A stretch of 8,117 nucleotides of DNA from Lachnospiraceae bacterium (lineage in GTDB: Bacteria; Bacillota_A; Clostridia; Lachnospirales; Lachnospiraceae). The stretch is from positions 1 through 8,117 of the forward strand of contig JAFUEG010000279.1 in the NCBI GenBank assembly GCA_017464045.1, given 5' to 3'. Below are positions 1 to 6,108 of this stretch, piece after piece (position 1 is the first letter of the stretch; the number at the start of each line of letters is the position of its first letter). Both the position numbers and the translations under genes were made by a program. Below the pieces are notes generated by a model. That model ran no database searches and was not told the DNA's origin. It saw only the letters and a list, made by a program, of their open reading frames with translations.

Positions 1-36
1 AAATGCATACTAAACAAACAATTTATATTATATTTG

Positions 37-45
37 AAAGGAAGG
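37..45 (+). promoter_or_regulatory. ribosome binding site that fixes the trpB start
   Basis: AAAGGAAGG lies 9 nt before the ATG at 55. An in-frame TTG at 34 would place this Shine-Dalgarno sequence inside the coding region, so the ATG at 55 is preferred. Only 54 nt of upstream sequence is in the window. AT-rich -10-like strings occur around 24-31, but no matching -35 can be judged so close to the edge. Confidence 0.85.
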
Positions 46-54
46 TACAAAACT

Positions 55-1425
55 ATGACAAATGAAATCCCTTACAAGATTTATCTTAACGAATCGGAGA
101 TGCCAAAGCAGTGGTACAATCTTAGAGCAGATATGATCAATAAGCCGGCACCTCTTCTTAATCCGGGAACACACAAGCCTATGACGGCTGAAGAACTTGC
201 TCCTGTATTTTGCGAGGAGCTTGTAAAGCAGGAGCTTGATGATACGACTCCTTATTTTGACATTCCACAGGAGATACTTGATTTTTATAAGATGTTTAGA
301 CCATCTCCGCTGGTTCGTGCTTACTGCCTCGAGAAGAAGCTTGATACTCCTGCTAAGATTTACTATAAGTTTGAGGGCAACAATACCAGTGGAAGCCATA
401 AGCTTAATTCTGCAATTGCCCAGGCATATTATGCAAAGAAGCAGGGCTTAAAGGGTGTTACTACAGAGACCGGAGCAGGTCAGTGGGGAACTGCACTTTC
501 TATGGCTTGTTCATATTTTGATCTTGACTGTAAGGTTTATATGGTTAAGGTTTCCTACGAGCAGAAGCCTTTCCGCCGTGAGGTTATGAGAACCTACGGA
601 GCAACAGTAACTCCTTCACCATCAACCACAACTGAGATTGGTAAGAAGATTCTTGCTGAGCATCCGGGTACAACGGGAAGTCTTGGCTGTGCTATATCTG
701 AAGCGGTTGAAGTCGCTACCTCAACAGAGGGGTACAGATATGTACTTGGCAGTGTATTAAATCAGGTTCTTTTACATCAGTCTGTTATTGGTCTTGAAAC
801 TAAGGCTGCACTTGATAAATACGGTATCACTCCTGACATTATCATAGGCTGTGCAGGTGGTGGTTCCAATCTTGGAGGTCTTATCGCTCCGTTTATGGGT
901 GAGAAGATTAAAAATGGTGCAAATTATCGTATAATCGCAGTTGAGCCCGCATCATGCCCGAGCTTTACAAGAGGTAAGTATGCATACGACTTCTGTGACA
1001 CCGGTATGGTTTGTCCTCTTGCTAAAATGTACACTCTTGGCAGTGACTTTATACCTGCTCCAAACCATGCAGGCGGTCTTCGTTATCATGGTATGAGTTC
1101 AACCTTGTCACAGCTTTATGATGATGGTCTTATGGAGGCTGTATCAGTTCCTCAGACAGAGGTATTTGAGGCAGCAGAGCAGTTTGCAAGAGTTGAAGGT
1201 ATTCTTCCTGCACCGGAGAGTTCACATGCAATTAAGGTTGCTATCGACGAAGCACTTAAGTGCAAAGAAACCGGTGAGGAAAAAACTATCGTATTTGGCC
1301 TTACAGGTACCGGTTATTTTGACCTTGTTGCATATGAGAAGTTCCATGACGGAAAGATGGATGATTATGTTCCGACAGATGAGGAGCTTGCAGCATCTCT
1401 TGCAAAGCTTCCGGTAGTTGAATAA
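55..1425 (+). CDS. trpB: tryptophan synthase beta chain, TrpB2 type
   Basis: Predicted cytosolic PLP enzyme of 456 residues that joins indole and L-serine to make tryptophan. The length fits the TrpB2 class, which is longer than the roughly 400-residue TrpB1. Visible motifs: GSHKLNSA with the Schiff-base lysine K116; TTETGAGQWG with the catalytic glutamate E138, where W after GAGQ (instead of H) is typical of TrpB2; the phosphate-binding glycine loop GGGSN at 268-272; and a C-terminal GLTGTGYFD segment near 415-423 where TrpB1 has a serine/glycine-rich cofactor-ring motif. The extended N-terminus (about residues 1-85) is also TrpB2-like. No trpA or other trp gene lies beside it, and a strong terminator follows, so it may be monocistronic. 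TrpB2 enzymes can work without TrpA, for example in indole salvage, so full pathway membership is not shown here. The family call is very secure; the physiological role is inferred. Confidence 0.95.
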   Translation: MTNEIPYKIYLNESEMPKQWYNLRADMINKPAPLLNPGTHKPMTAEELAPVFCEELVKQELDDTTPYFDIPQEILDFYKMFRPSPLVRAYCLEKKLDTPAKIYYKFEGNNTSGSHKLNSAIAQAYYAKKQGLKGVTTETGAGQWGTALSMACSYFDLDCKVYMVKVSYEQKPFRREVMRTYGATVTPSPSTTTEIGKKILAEHPGTTGSLGCAISEAVEVATSTEGYRYVLGSVLNQVLLHQSVIGLETKAALDKYGITPDIIIGCAGGGSNLGGLIAPFMGEKIKNGANYRIIAVEPASCPSFTRGKYAYDFCDTGMVCPLAKMYTLGSDFIPAPNHAGGLRYHGMSSTLSQLYDDGLMEAVSVPQTEVFEAAEQFARVEGILPAPESSHAIKVAIDEALKCKETGEEKTIVFGLTGTGYFDLVAYEKFHDGKMDDYVPTDEELAASLAKLPVVE

Positions 1426-1435
1426 TTTATTTACA

Positions 1436-1487
1436 TTGGATATGAAACAGACAGTGTGTATTTGAGTGTGAGTCCTATTATATCCAA
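1436..1487 (+). repeat. short inverted repeat just downstream of trpB
   Basis: TTGGATAT at 1436-1443 is matched by ATATCCAA at 1480-1487, a perfect 8-bp stem around a 36-nt loop, starting 10 nt after the trpB stop. No T-run follows it, so it is not an intrinsic terminator by itself. It could protect the 3' end of the mRNA or be chance. Confidence 0.35.
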
Positions 1488-1497
1488 ATATAAAAAG

Positions 1498-1571
1498 AGA
1501 ACATCAAAAAGTTGCTAAGCAGAGCGTGAGCGGAATAAGGCTTTGCATGTAACTGTTTGATGTTCTTTTTT
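1498..1571 (+). terminator. intrinsic terminator of trpB with a structured loop
   Basis: The arm AGAACATCAAAAAGTT (1498-1513) pairs with AACTGTTTGATGTTCT (1551-1566), 16 bp with one mismatch, and runs into TTTTTT at 1566-1571. An A-run at 1492-1496 faces the T-run, so it may also act in the other direction. The 37-nt loop is not plain: GCTAAGC (1514-1520) can pair with GCTTTGC (1540-1546) with one mismatch, leaving an apical loop that contains CGTGAGCG (1525-1532). The same octamer lies in the loop region of the repeats at 4470-4477 and 4536-4543. Confidence 0.85.
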
Positions 1572-1602
1572 GATATCATCAAATATAAATGGCTTTAGAT
1601 GT

Positions 1603-1633
1603 GATAAGAGTCACACTATGTGATATGCTTATC
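1603..1633. promoter_or_regulatory. imperfect dyad upstream of the DUF2974 gene (possible operator)
   Basis: Outer arms GATAAG (1603-1608) and CTTATC (1628-1633) enclose inner arms TCACA (1611-1615) and TGTGA (1619-1623). The dyad lies about 53 bp upstream of the likely -10 box of the next gene and downstream of the trpB terminator. The rest of 1572-1660 shows nothing else that can be called. A regulator site is an inference from symmetry and position; a small hairpin is the alternative. Confidence 0.35.
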
Positions 1634-1685
1634 TGTTTGGATTTAAGCTTTATATATGATTATGGAATTTTCCTGTGATTGGTTG

Positions 1686-1691
1686 TATAAT
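1686..1691 (+). promoter_or_regulatory. -10 box of the likely promoter for the DUF2974-lipid kinase-vanZ unit
   Basis: A perfect TATAAT sits 29 nt before the ATG at 1721. The best -35 at 17-bp spacing is only TGGAAT (1663-1668, three of six consensus bases). Transcription would start near 1698 and give a leader of about 23 nt with the AAGGGCGG ribosome binding site at 1706-1713. The strong terminator upstream makes a new promoter necessary here. Confidence 0.6.
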
Positions 1692-1720
1692 GTTGATATA
1701 TTTTTAAGGGCGGTAATTAT

Positions 1721-2839
1721 ATGGCAAATTTTATGGATTACCTTGATTGGAGGGGTGACCTTAGTTTTGAGGCTGCTCCGATTAATCAGGTTGATAATTT
1801 AATACTTTCCGAACTTTCATATCTCAAGCTGGATGATATAGTGCCTATGCATGGCGATGATAAAGGAGTAATTTCCATGTATCATGTGTGGAAGGATTAT
1901 ATATATCTGGGCTGTGACCAGTCAAACCTTTCCTATGATCCGGCACCCTTGCTTGAGAAGGCGGCACATACTGAAAGATTCAAAAATGTAATGCTTAAGG
2001 ATTATTTAAATGTTTTTGATACAGACAGCCATATTCAGTTTGCTGCAGTCAGCTTTTATCTGGAGGATAATTTGATCTATATAGCATTTCGCGGAACGGA
2101 CGGAACAATTGAAGGCTGGCGCGAGGATTTTAATATCAGCTATATGCGTGAAGTTCCGGGACAGATGGAAGCCGTCTCTTATGTGAATGAGGTTGCAAAG
2201 GATTTTAAGGGTAAAATTATTTTAGGCGGTCACTCAAAGGGTGGCAATCTTGCCGTATATGCGGGTGCATTTTGTTCGGAAAATGTGAAGGATAAGATAA
2301 TAAAGATATACTCCAATGACGGGCCGGGATTTAATCGTGAAATCGCAAAAACCAATGAGTATAACGCGGTGCTTGATAAGGTGGAAATGATTATTCCTGA
2401 GGCATCTTTAGTCGGAATACTTATGTCCAATAAAAAAGAAAGACTTGTTGTAAAAAGTGACGCATCAGGCACAATGCAGCATAGCCCTTACAGCTGGCAG
2501 GTCTTAGGTGATAAATTTGAACTCGCAGCAAAACAAAATACTGCAAGCTTAATGGCAGACGATACTTTAAATAACTGGCTTGATTCACTTGATGAGGATG
2601 AGCTGGAGAAGTTTGTGAATGCTTTATTTGATATACTTGATGCTTCCGGCGCAACCACTCTTTCGGAACTTTCAGATAATAAATGGGCAGCTTTTAATGC
2701 CATGGTTAAGGCTGCGAAGGATATGGATAAGGATACAAGAGATAATCTTATTATGGTTGTAAAACGGCTTGCCGATTCGGGCAGAGACGTTATATGGAAT
2801 GAGGCAAAATCTGCATTTGATGCGGATAATGATAAATAA
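1721..2839 (+). CDS. DUF2974 (Mbeg1-like) alpha/beta-hydrolase family protein
   Basis: Protein of 372 residues, the usual size for the DUF2974 family found widely in Clostridia and Lactobacillales. It has an alpha/beta-hydrolase fold related to class 3 lipases. The nucleophile elbow is GGHSKGG, with candidate catalytic serine S172 in G170-H-S-K-G174. FRGTDGTIEGWREDF (123-137) is the lipase-like oxyanion region. D200 in SNDGPGF is the likely acid, and H254 in MQHSPYSW the likely histidine. There is no signal peptide or clear membrane segment, so it is probably cytosolic. The C-terminal part (about 270-372) is acidic and helical. The start is supported by AAGGGCGG 7 nt upstream. It is first in a run with a lipid kinase (21-nt gap) and VanZ, which hints at a lipid or envelope substrate, but the real substrate is unknown. 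The family call is firm; the activity is inferred. Confidence 0.88.
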   Translation: MANFMDYLDWRGDLSFEAAPINQVDNLILSELSYLKLDDIVPMHGDDKGVISMYHVWKDYIYLGCDQSNLSYDPAPLLEKAAHTERFKNVMLKDYLNVFDTDSHIQFAAVSFYLEDNLIYIAFRGTDGTIEGWREDFNISYMREVPGQMEAVSYVNEVAKDFKGKIILGGHSKGGNLAVYAGAFCSENVKDKIIKIYSNDGPGFNREIAKTNEYNAVLDKVEMIIPEASLVGILMSNKKERLVVKSDASGTMQHSPYSWQVLGDKFELAAKQNTASLMADDTLNNWLDSLDEDELEKFVNALFDILDASGATTLSELSDNKWAAFNAMVKAAKDMDKDTRDNLIMVVKRLADSGRDVIWNEAKSAFDADNDK

Positions 2840-2860
2840 TTATAAATAGGGGATACAAAA

Positions 2861-3796
2861 ATGTATTATTTTATAGTAAATGTAAGCGGTGGAAGCGGCA
2901 AGGCGAAAAAGACATGGATATCAGTCAGAGAAGAGTTGAAGAAAAGAAATGTATTATATAAGGCATTTCGTACTAAAAGCTCAGAGCATGCAGGAGAACT
3001 GGCAGGTAAGATTTCAATGCTGCCTGATGATAATATACATATGGTTGTTGTAGGTGGGGACGGAACAATCAATGCTGTATTAAATGGCATAAAGAATTTT
3101 GAAAGAATAACATTTTCGGTTATTCCATCCGGATCTGCAAATGACTTTGCCGGAGGACTCGGTATAAGCAAGGATCCTGTCAAAGCACTTATTGGGGTAC
3201 TGGATGATAAAAAGGAAAGTAAATGGATAGATATCGGTCGTGTAACGACTTCATCCGAAAGTCGTCTGTTTGGTATAAGCAGCGGAATCGGACTTGATGC
3301 CATAGTATGCAAAAAAGCTCTTGATTCGAAGATAAAAAATATTTTAAATAAGCTGAATCTCGGTTCGCTTACATATATAATACTTACTGTAATAAGTTTA
3401 TTTACCATGGATTATATTGAAACAGAAATTGAGGCTTATGATACAGATGATAAGCCGGTTATTAAAGAAAAAATAAATAAAATGATATTTGCTGCTTTTA
3501 TGAATGTAAAAGCCGAGGGCGGAGGTGTTCCGATGGCACCTGATGCAAAATATGATGATGGCAGGCTTTCCGTATGCATTGCCTCTGATATTTCAAAGCT
3601 AAGTGCATTTACCAAGCTTCCGCTTCTGGTTATGGCAAAGCAGGACAGGATAAAGGGCTTTAAGCTGTTTGACGCAAAAAAGCTTGTTATAAAAATTAAA
3701 GAGCCTGCCGTACTTCATGCTGACGGCGAGTATGTTGGTGATGAAGAAACGGTAAATGTGGAGTGTCTGGAAAATAAGCTCAGAATAAAAATGTAA
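2861..3796 (+). CDS. diacylglycerol/lipid kinase family protein (DAGK catalytic domain, YegS/DgkB-like)
   Basis: Protein of 311 residues, typical of bacterial soluble lipid kinases that transfer phosphate from ATP to diacylglycerol or a related lipid at the inner face of the membrane. The N-terminal nucleotide-binding domain starts with a Rossmann-like strand and glycine loop (YYFIVNVSGGSGK, 2-14). It then has the signature GGDGTIN (65-71) and PSGSANDFA (89-97), where most relatives have T in place of S92. The C-terminal beta-sandwich domain carries PDAKYDDGRL (227-236) and the conserved HADGE (286-290), which holds acidic residues for Mg2+ and catalysis. The start has AGGGGA 7 nt upstream. 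It follows the DUF2974 gene by 21 nt. Possible roles are recycling diacylglycerol to phosphatidic acid or phosphorylating another lipid; the substrate cannot be told from sequence. Confidence 0.92.
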   Translation: MYYFIVNVSGGSGKAKKTWISVREELKKRNVLYKAFRTKSSEHAGELAGKISMLPDDNIHMVVVGGDGTINAVLNGIKNFERITFSVIPSGSANDFAGGLGISKDPVKALIGVLDDKKESKWIDIGRVTTSSESRLFGISSGIGLDAIVCKKALDSKIKNILNKLNLGSLTYIILTVISLFTMDYIETEIEAYDTDDKPVIKEKINKMIFAAFMNVKAEGGGVPMAPDAKYDDGRLSVCIASDISKLSAFTKLPLLVMAKQDRIKGFKLFDAKKLVIKIKEPAVLHADGEYVGDEETVNVECLENKLRIKM

Positions 3797-3836
3797 ATGT
3801 GTGAGTGACTGATATTTGACATAGAGAGGCAGTATA

Positions 3837-4331
3837 ATGAGATATTCAAAACGAAAAATAATATGTCTGATATTATCCTGTGTATGGATGGCTGTCATTT
3901 TTTGCTTTTCTGCAAGAGACGCAGATGAGTCTGAGAAAGACAGCTATAGAGTCGGACTTGCTGTAGGAAAAATAATAGTTTCTGATTTTAATCAAAAGAC
4001 AGAGGAAGAACAGCTTGAGTTTGCAAAAAAGATAGATTATCCTGTCAGAAAGACAGCACATGCAACAGAGTATGCCGTGCTTGGAATACTTCTTTTGGGA
4101 GTTTTTTATAATGGCAACAGCAAAAAAATAAAAAATGTATCTTTACCGCTTATTATCAGCATATTATATGCATCGACAGATGAGATACATCAGCTTTTTG
4201 TACCCGGACGAAGCGGAAAACCGTTTGATGTGATGATAGACGGTTGTGGTGCCTTTGTCGGCATAATAATAACAATGCTGATAATCAAACTCATAAACAA
4301 CCACCATAAAAAAACATCCCACTCATCTTAA
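3837..4331 (+). CDS. VanZ-family integral membrane protein
   Basis: Protein of 164 residues with about four hydrophobic segments (roughly 8-25, 76-92, 102-113 and 136-153). VanZ-family marks are FSARDADES after the first segment (24-32), RKTAHATEYAVLG (71-83), and the DEIHQLFVPGRSGKPFDVMIDGCG block (115-138), with conserved acidic, His and Arg residues at the membrane face. The family is named for VanZ of the vancomycin-resistance transposon, which gives low-level teicoplanin resistance. Most chromosomal relatives have no proven function and are not evidence of resistance. The start is supported by AGAGAGG 7 nt upstream. The gene follows the lipid kinase by 40 nt and is probably last in the transcript, ending before the hairpin element at 4498-4589. 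The C-terminus is a short polar tail rich in His, Lys and Ser. Confidence 0.9.
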   Translation: MRYSKRKIICLILSCVWMAVIFCFSARDADESEKDSYRVGLAVGKIIVSDFNQKTEEEQLEFAKKIDYPVRKTAHATEYAVLGILLLGVFYNGNSKKIKNVSLPLIISILYASTDEIHQLFVPGRSGKPFDVMIDGCGAFVGIIITMLIIKLINNHHKKTSHSS

Positions 4332-4432
4332 ATACATTAAAAGTCGCTTGCATAAAAATAGCCCCAAATTTGAAGAAAATGAGTTTAAAATAAAAAGTGG
4401 TTACAGCAACGTGAAAAAATGATGAAAGTAAA

Positions 4433-4485
4433 TCTCCGGCTGAAGGGTATAAAAAAGAGGCGTGTGTAACGTGAGCGACAGTGAG
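4433..4485 (+). repeat. direct repeat unit A (5' arm and loop only)
   Basis: This unit aligns with unit B at 4498-4551 over 53-54 nt, with one single-base gap and few substitutions. It begins TCTCCGGCTGAAGGGTATAA and ends with CGTGAGCGACAGTGAG. Unlike unit B it is not followed by a matching 3' arm of its own. A shorter relic, GCAACGTGA at 4406-4414, suggests an earlier unit edge: the AACGTGA strings start at 4408, 4468 and 4534, a spacing of 60 and then 66 nt. Confidence 0.8.
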
Positions 4486-4497
4486 AAAAGTATAATC

Positions 4498-4551
4498 TCT
4501 CCGGCTGAAGGGTATAAAATAAGAGGTGTGTGCAACGTGAGCGAGAGCGAG
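4498..4551 (+). repeat. direct repeat unit B (5' arm and loop of the large hairpin)
   Basis: Second copy of the unit at 4433-4485, carrying the same opening TCTCCGGCTGAAGGGTATAA and the loop motif CGTGAGCG (4536-4543). Its first 39 nt form the left arm of the hairpin described at 4498-4589. The two units are separated by 12 nt. Confidence 0.8.
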
Positions 4552-4589
4552 TTGTACACACCTCTTATTTTATACCTTTCAGCCGGAGA
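4498..4589. terminator. 39-bp hairpin, probable bidirectional terminator between vanZ-family gene and paaK
   Basis: Positions 4498-4536 pair with 4551-4589 over 39 bp with no mismatch on the + strand RNA. Two pairs are G-U (4510 with 4577, 4532 with 4555). The loop is the 14 nt GTGAGCGAGAGCGA. Within the long stem, the inner part, GAGGTGTGTGCAAC with GTTGTACACACCTC, is flanked by TAAAATAA on the left and TTATTTTA on the right. It therefore reads as a stem plus U-rich tail in both directions, which fits the convergent genes on each side. The outer GC-rich stem TCTCCGGCTGAA/TTCAGCCGGAGA is more than an ordinary terminator needs, so it could also be a small palindromic repeat element. Confidence 0.7.
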
Positions 4590-4606
4590 ATCTTAAACTC
4601 AAGCTT

Positions 4607-5932
4607 CTATTTTTTCTGCAAGCTGCTCTCTTCGAAGAGCTTACGGTTATCCACTATACGAACAGCCTTTCCTTCACTTCTTGGAACACTCTTAGGTGCA
4701 ACAAGATGAACCTCAACTGCTATACCGAGCATTGACTTGAGTGCTGCTACAAGCTTCTTTTCTCTGTAAGCCTTTTCTGCTTCGTCAGCAGGTGGATTAG
4801 ATGGAAGCCATTCTACATCACAAGCGATTGTATCACTGTTTCCTACACGGTCAACAACAAGCTGGTAATTAGCTTCATAACCATTGTTAAGAAGAACTGT
4901 TTCTATCTGTGAAGGGAATACATTTACACCCTTTACAACCATCATATCGTCACTTCTTCCAAGTGGCTTACTCATACGGATATGAGTACGTCCGCATGAA
5001 CATTTCTCACGGGAAAGTACACATATATCTCTTGTACGGTAACGAAGAAGAGGGAAGCCCTGCTTTGTAATACATGAGAATACAAGCTCACCCTTTTCGC
5101 CTTCAGGAAGAACCTCGCCTGTCTTAGGGTTGATTATCTCAGGGATGAAGTGGTCTTCATTTACGTGCATACCACGCTGCTCTTCACATTCAAATGATAC
5201 GCCCGGACCGCTTATCTCTGTAAGTCCATATATATCATATGCCTTGATGCCAAGTGATTTTTCTATATTATGTCTCATTTCTTCGGTCCATGCTTCTGCT
5301 CCGAAGATACCTGCTTTCAATTTTAACTGATCCTTTACGCCGCGTTCTGCGATGCTTTCACCGAGATATGCAGCATATGATGGTGTACAGCAAAGAATAG
5401 TTGAACCAAGATCTATCATAAATTGTATCTGCCTGTCAGTGTTACCTGATGACATAGGAAGTGTAAGTGAACCAAGCTTGTGGGAACCACCGTGAAGTCC
5501 CGAACCTCCGGTAAAGAGTCCGTATCCATAACTTACATGAACAACGTCATCTTTTGTTCCGCCTGCTGCAACAAGTGCACGGGCGCAGCATGTATCCCAG
5601 ATATCAAGATCCTCCTGGGTATAAAAGGATACAACTCTTCTTCCGGTTGTACCGCTTGTGGATTGGATACGTACGCAATCTGTAAGAGGTGCACCAAGTA
5701 ATCCGTAAGGATACTGGTCTCTTAAGTCGTCCTTTGTGATGAAAGGAAGCTTATGTAAGTCTTCAATTCCATGGATGTCATCTGGGCTGACACCTGCTTC
5801 ATCCATACGGTCATGATAAAACTTGATTTTATCATATACATGTCTAACCTGCTTTACGAGGCGCTCGCTCTGAAGCTTTTTAAGCTCATCAACAGGCATG
5901 GTTTCAATTTCAGGATTAAAATAATTACCCAT
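4607..5932 (-). CDS. paaK: phenylacetate-CoA ligase (AMP-forming)
   Basis: Adenylate-forming enzyme of 441 residues, the normal PaaK length, predicted to convert phenylacetate (or a close aryl acetate), ATP and CoA to the acyl-CoA plus AMP and PPi in the cytosol. Motifs in order: the ATP phosphate loop STSGTTGRR (91-99); YGLTE (235-239); RYRTRD (297-302); GRSDDMMVVKGVNVFP (325-340), a PaaK hallmark that leads into the C-terminal domain; and SEGKAVR, where K422 is the likely catalytic lysine. C249, H256, C311 and C313 (ECEEQRGMH and CSCGRTH) could form a metal site. The start has AAGGAGA 6 nt upstream (5939-5945). It reads convergently to the VanZ-family gene and divergently from the Dabb gene. 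No aerobic paa genes accompany it, so it probably serves aryl-acid activation or salvage in an anaerobe. Related aryl or indole acids are possible substrates. Confidence 0.93.
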   Translation of the reverse strand: MGNYFNPEIETMPVDELKKLQSERLVKQVRHVYDKIKFYHDRMDEAGVSPDDIHGIEDLHKLPFITKDDLRDQYPYGLLGAPLTDCVRIQSTSGTTGRRVVSFYTQEDLDIWDTCCARALVAAGGTKDDVVHVSYGYGLFTGGSGLHGGSHKLGSLTLPMSSGNTDRQIQFMIDLGSTILCCTPSYAAYLGESIAERGVKDQLKLKAGIFGAEAWTEEMRHNIEKSLGIKAYDIYGLTEISGPGVSFECEEQRGMHVNEDHFIPEIINPKTGEVLPEGEKGELVFSCITKQGFPLLRYRTRDICVLSREKCSCGRTHIRMSKPLGRSDDMMVVKGVNVFPSQIETVLLNNGYEANYQLVVDRVGNSDTIACDVEWLPSNPPADEAEKAYREKKLVAALKSMLGIAVEVHLVAPKSVPRSEGKAVRIVDNRKLFEESSLQKK

Positions 5933-6029
5933 GTTTCGTCTCCTTATAAAATAATCTACTAGTGCTTGCTGCTTATATATAAAATCAAAAAAATAATTAA
6001 GGTTTATACAGATAATAATGTAAAGTCAG

Positions 6030-6044
6030 CTTAAATAATTTAAG
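6030..6044. promoter_or_regulatory. small AT-rich dyad in the paaK 5' leader
   Basis: CTTAAA (6030-6035) and TTTAAG (6039-6044) form a perfect 6-bp dyad with a 3-base spacer. A TGTAAAG string at 6019-6025 matches the half-site of the palindrome at 6134-6149. Both lie in the roughly 130-nt leader predicted for paaK. In this AT-rich DNA such a dyad can arise by chance. Confidence 0.25.
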
Positions 6045-6070
6045 AACTTTTAAATAAAAACAGCTTTTTT

Positions 6071-6099
6071 ATTATACAAAAAGATAAATAATGTTGCAA
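6071..6099 (-). promoter_or_regulatory. paaK promoter (sigma-A type)
   Basis: Read on the minus strand, TTGCAA (6099-6094) is followed after exactly 17 nt by a perfect TATAAT (6076-6071). The -35 matches four of six consensus bases. Transcription would begin near 6064 and leave a leader of about 130 nt before the paaK ATG at 5932. Confidence 0.65.
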
Positions 6100-6108
6100 T
6101 ACTTTAAT

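Larger units (their letters stand above)
4380..4601. repeat. 9-bp inverted repeat bounding the 3' repeat cluster
   Basis: TGAGTTTAA (4380-4388) and TTAAACTCA (4593-4601) are exact inverted copies that enclose the direct repeats and the large hairpin. The right copy ends 5 nt before the paaK stop codon. No convincing target-site duplication lies outside them. They may be the ends of a small non-coding element or chance. Confidence 0.3.

Noticed and set aside
34..36. TTG as an earlier in-frame start for trpB
   Set aside because: It would put the Shine-Dalgarno sequence AAAGGAAGG inside the gene; the ATG at 55 has correct spacing and gives the usual TrpB2 N-terminus.
28..399. Open frame of 123 codons on the minus strand opposite the start of trpB
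   Set aside because: It is antisense to a strongly conserved gene, with a basic, low-complexity product and no recognisable domain.
2866..3408. Long open frame of 180 codons on the minus strand
   Set aside because: It lies wholly inside the clearly recognised lipid kinase gene, has no family resemblance and no ribosome binding site that I can support. It is a shadow frame.
3816..3838. TTGACA (3816-3821) and TATAAT (3833-3838), perfect promoter hexamers before the VanZ-family gene
   Set aside because: The spacing is only 11 nt, well short of 16-18, and the -10 overlaps the start codon at 3837, so it cannot drive this gene.
3837..4331. Glycopeptide resistance gene
   Set aside because: Only the VanZ domain is present; no vanHAX-type genes or regulators are nearby, and most chromosomal VanZ-family proteins are not linked to resistance.
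4433..4589. CRISPR array
   Set aside because: There are only two long, nearly adjacent units with a 12-nt gap and a large hairpin; there are no regular short repeats with unique spacers and no cas genes.
4495..4592. ATC on both sides of the large hairpin as a target-site duplication
   Set aside because: A 3-base match is easily explained by chance and the flanks do not agree further.
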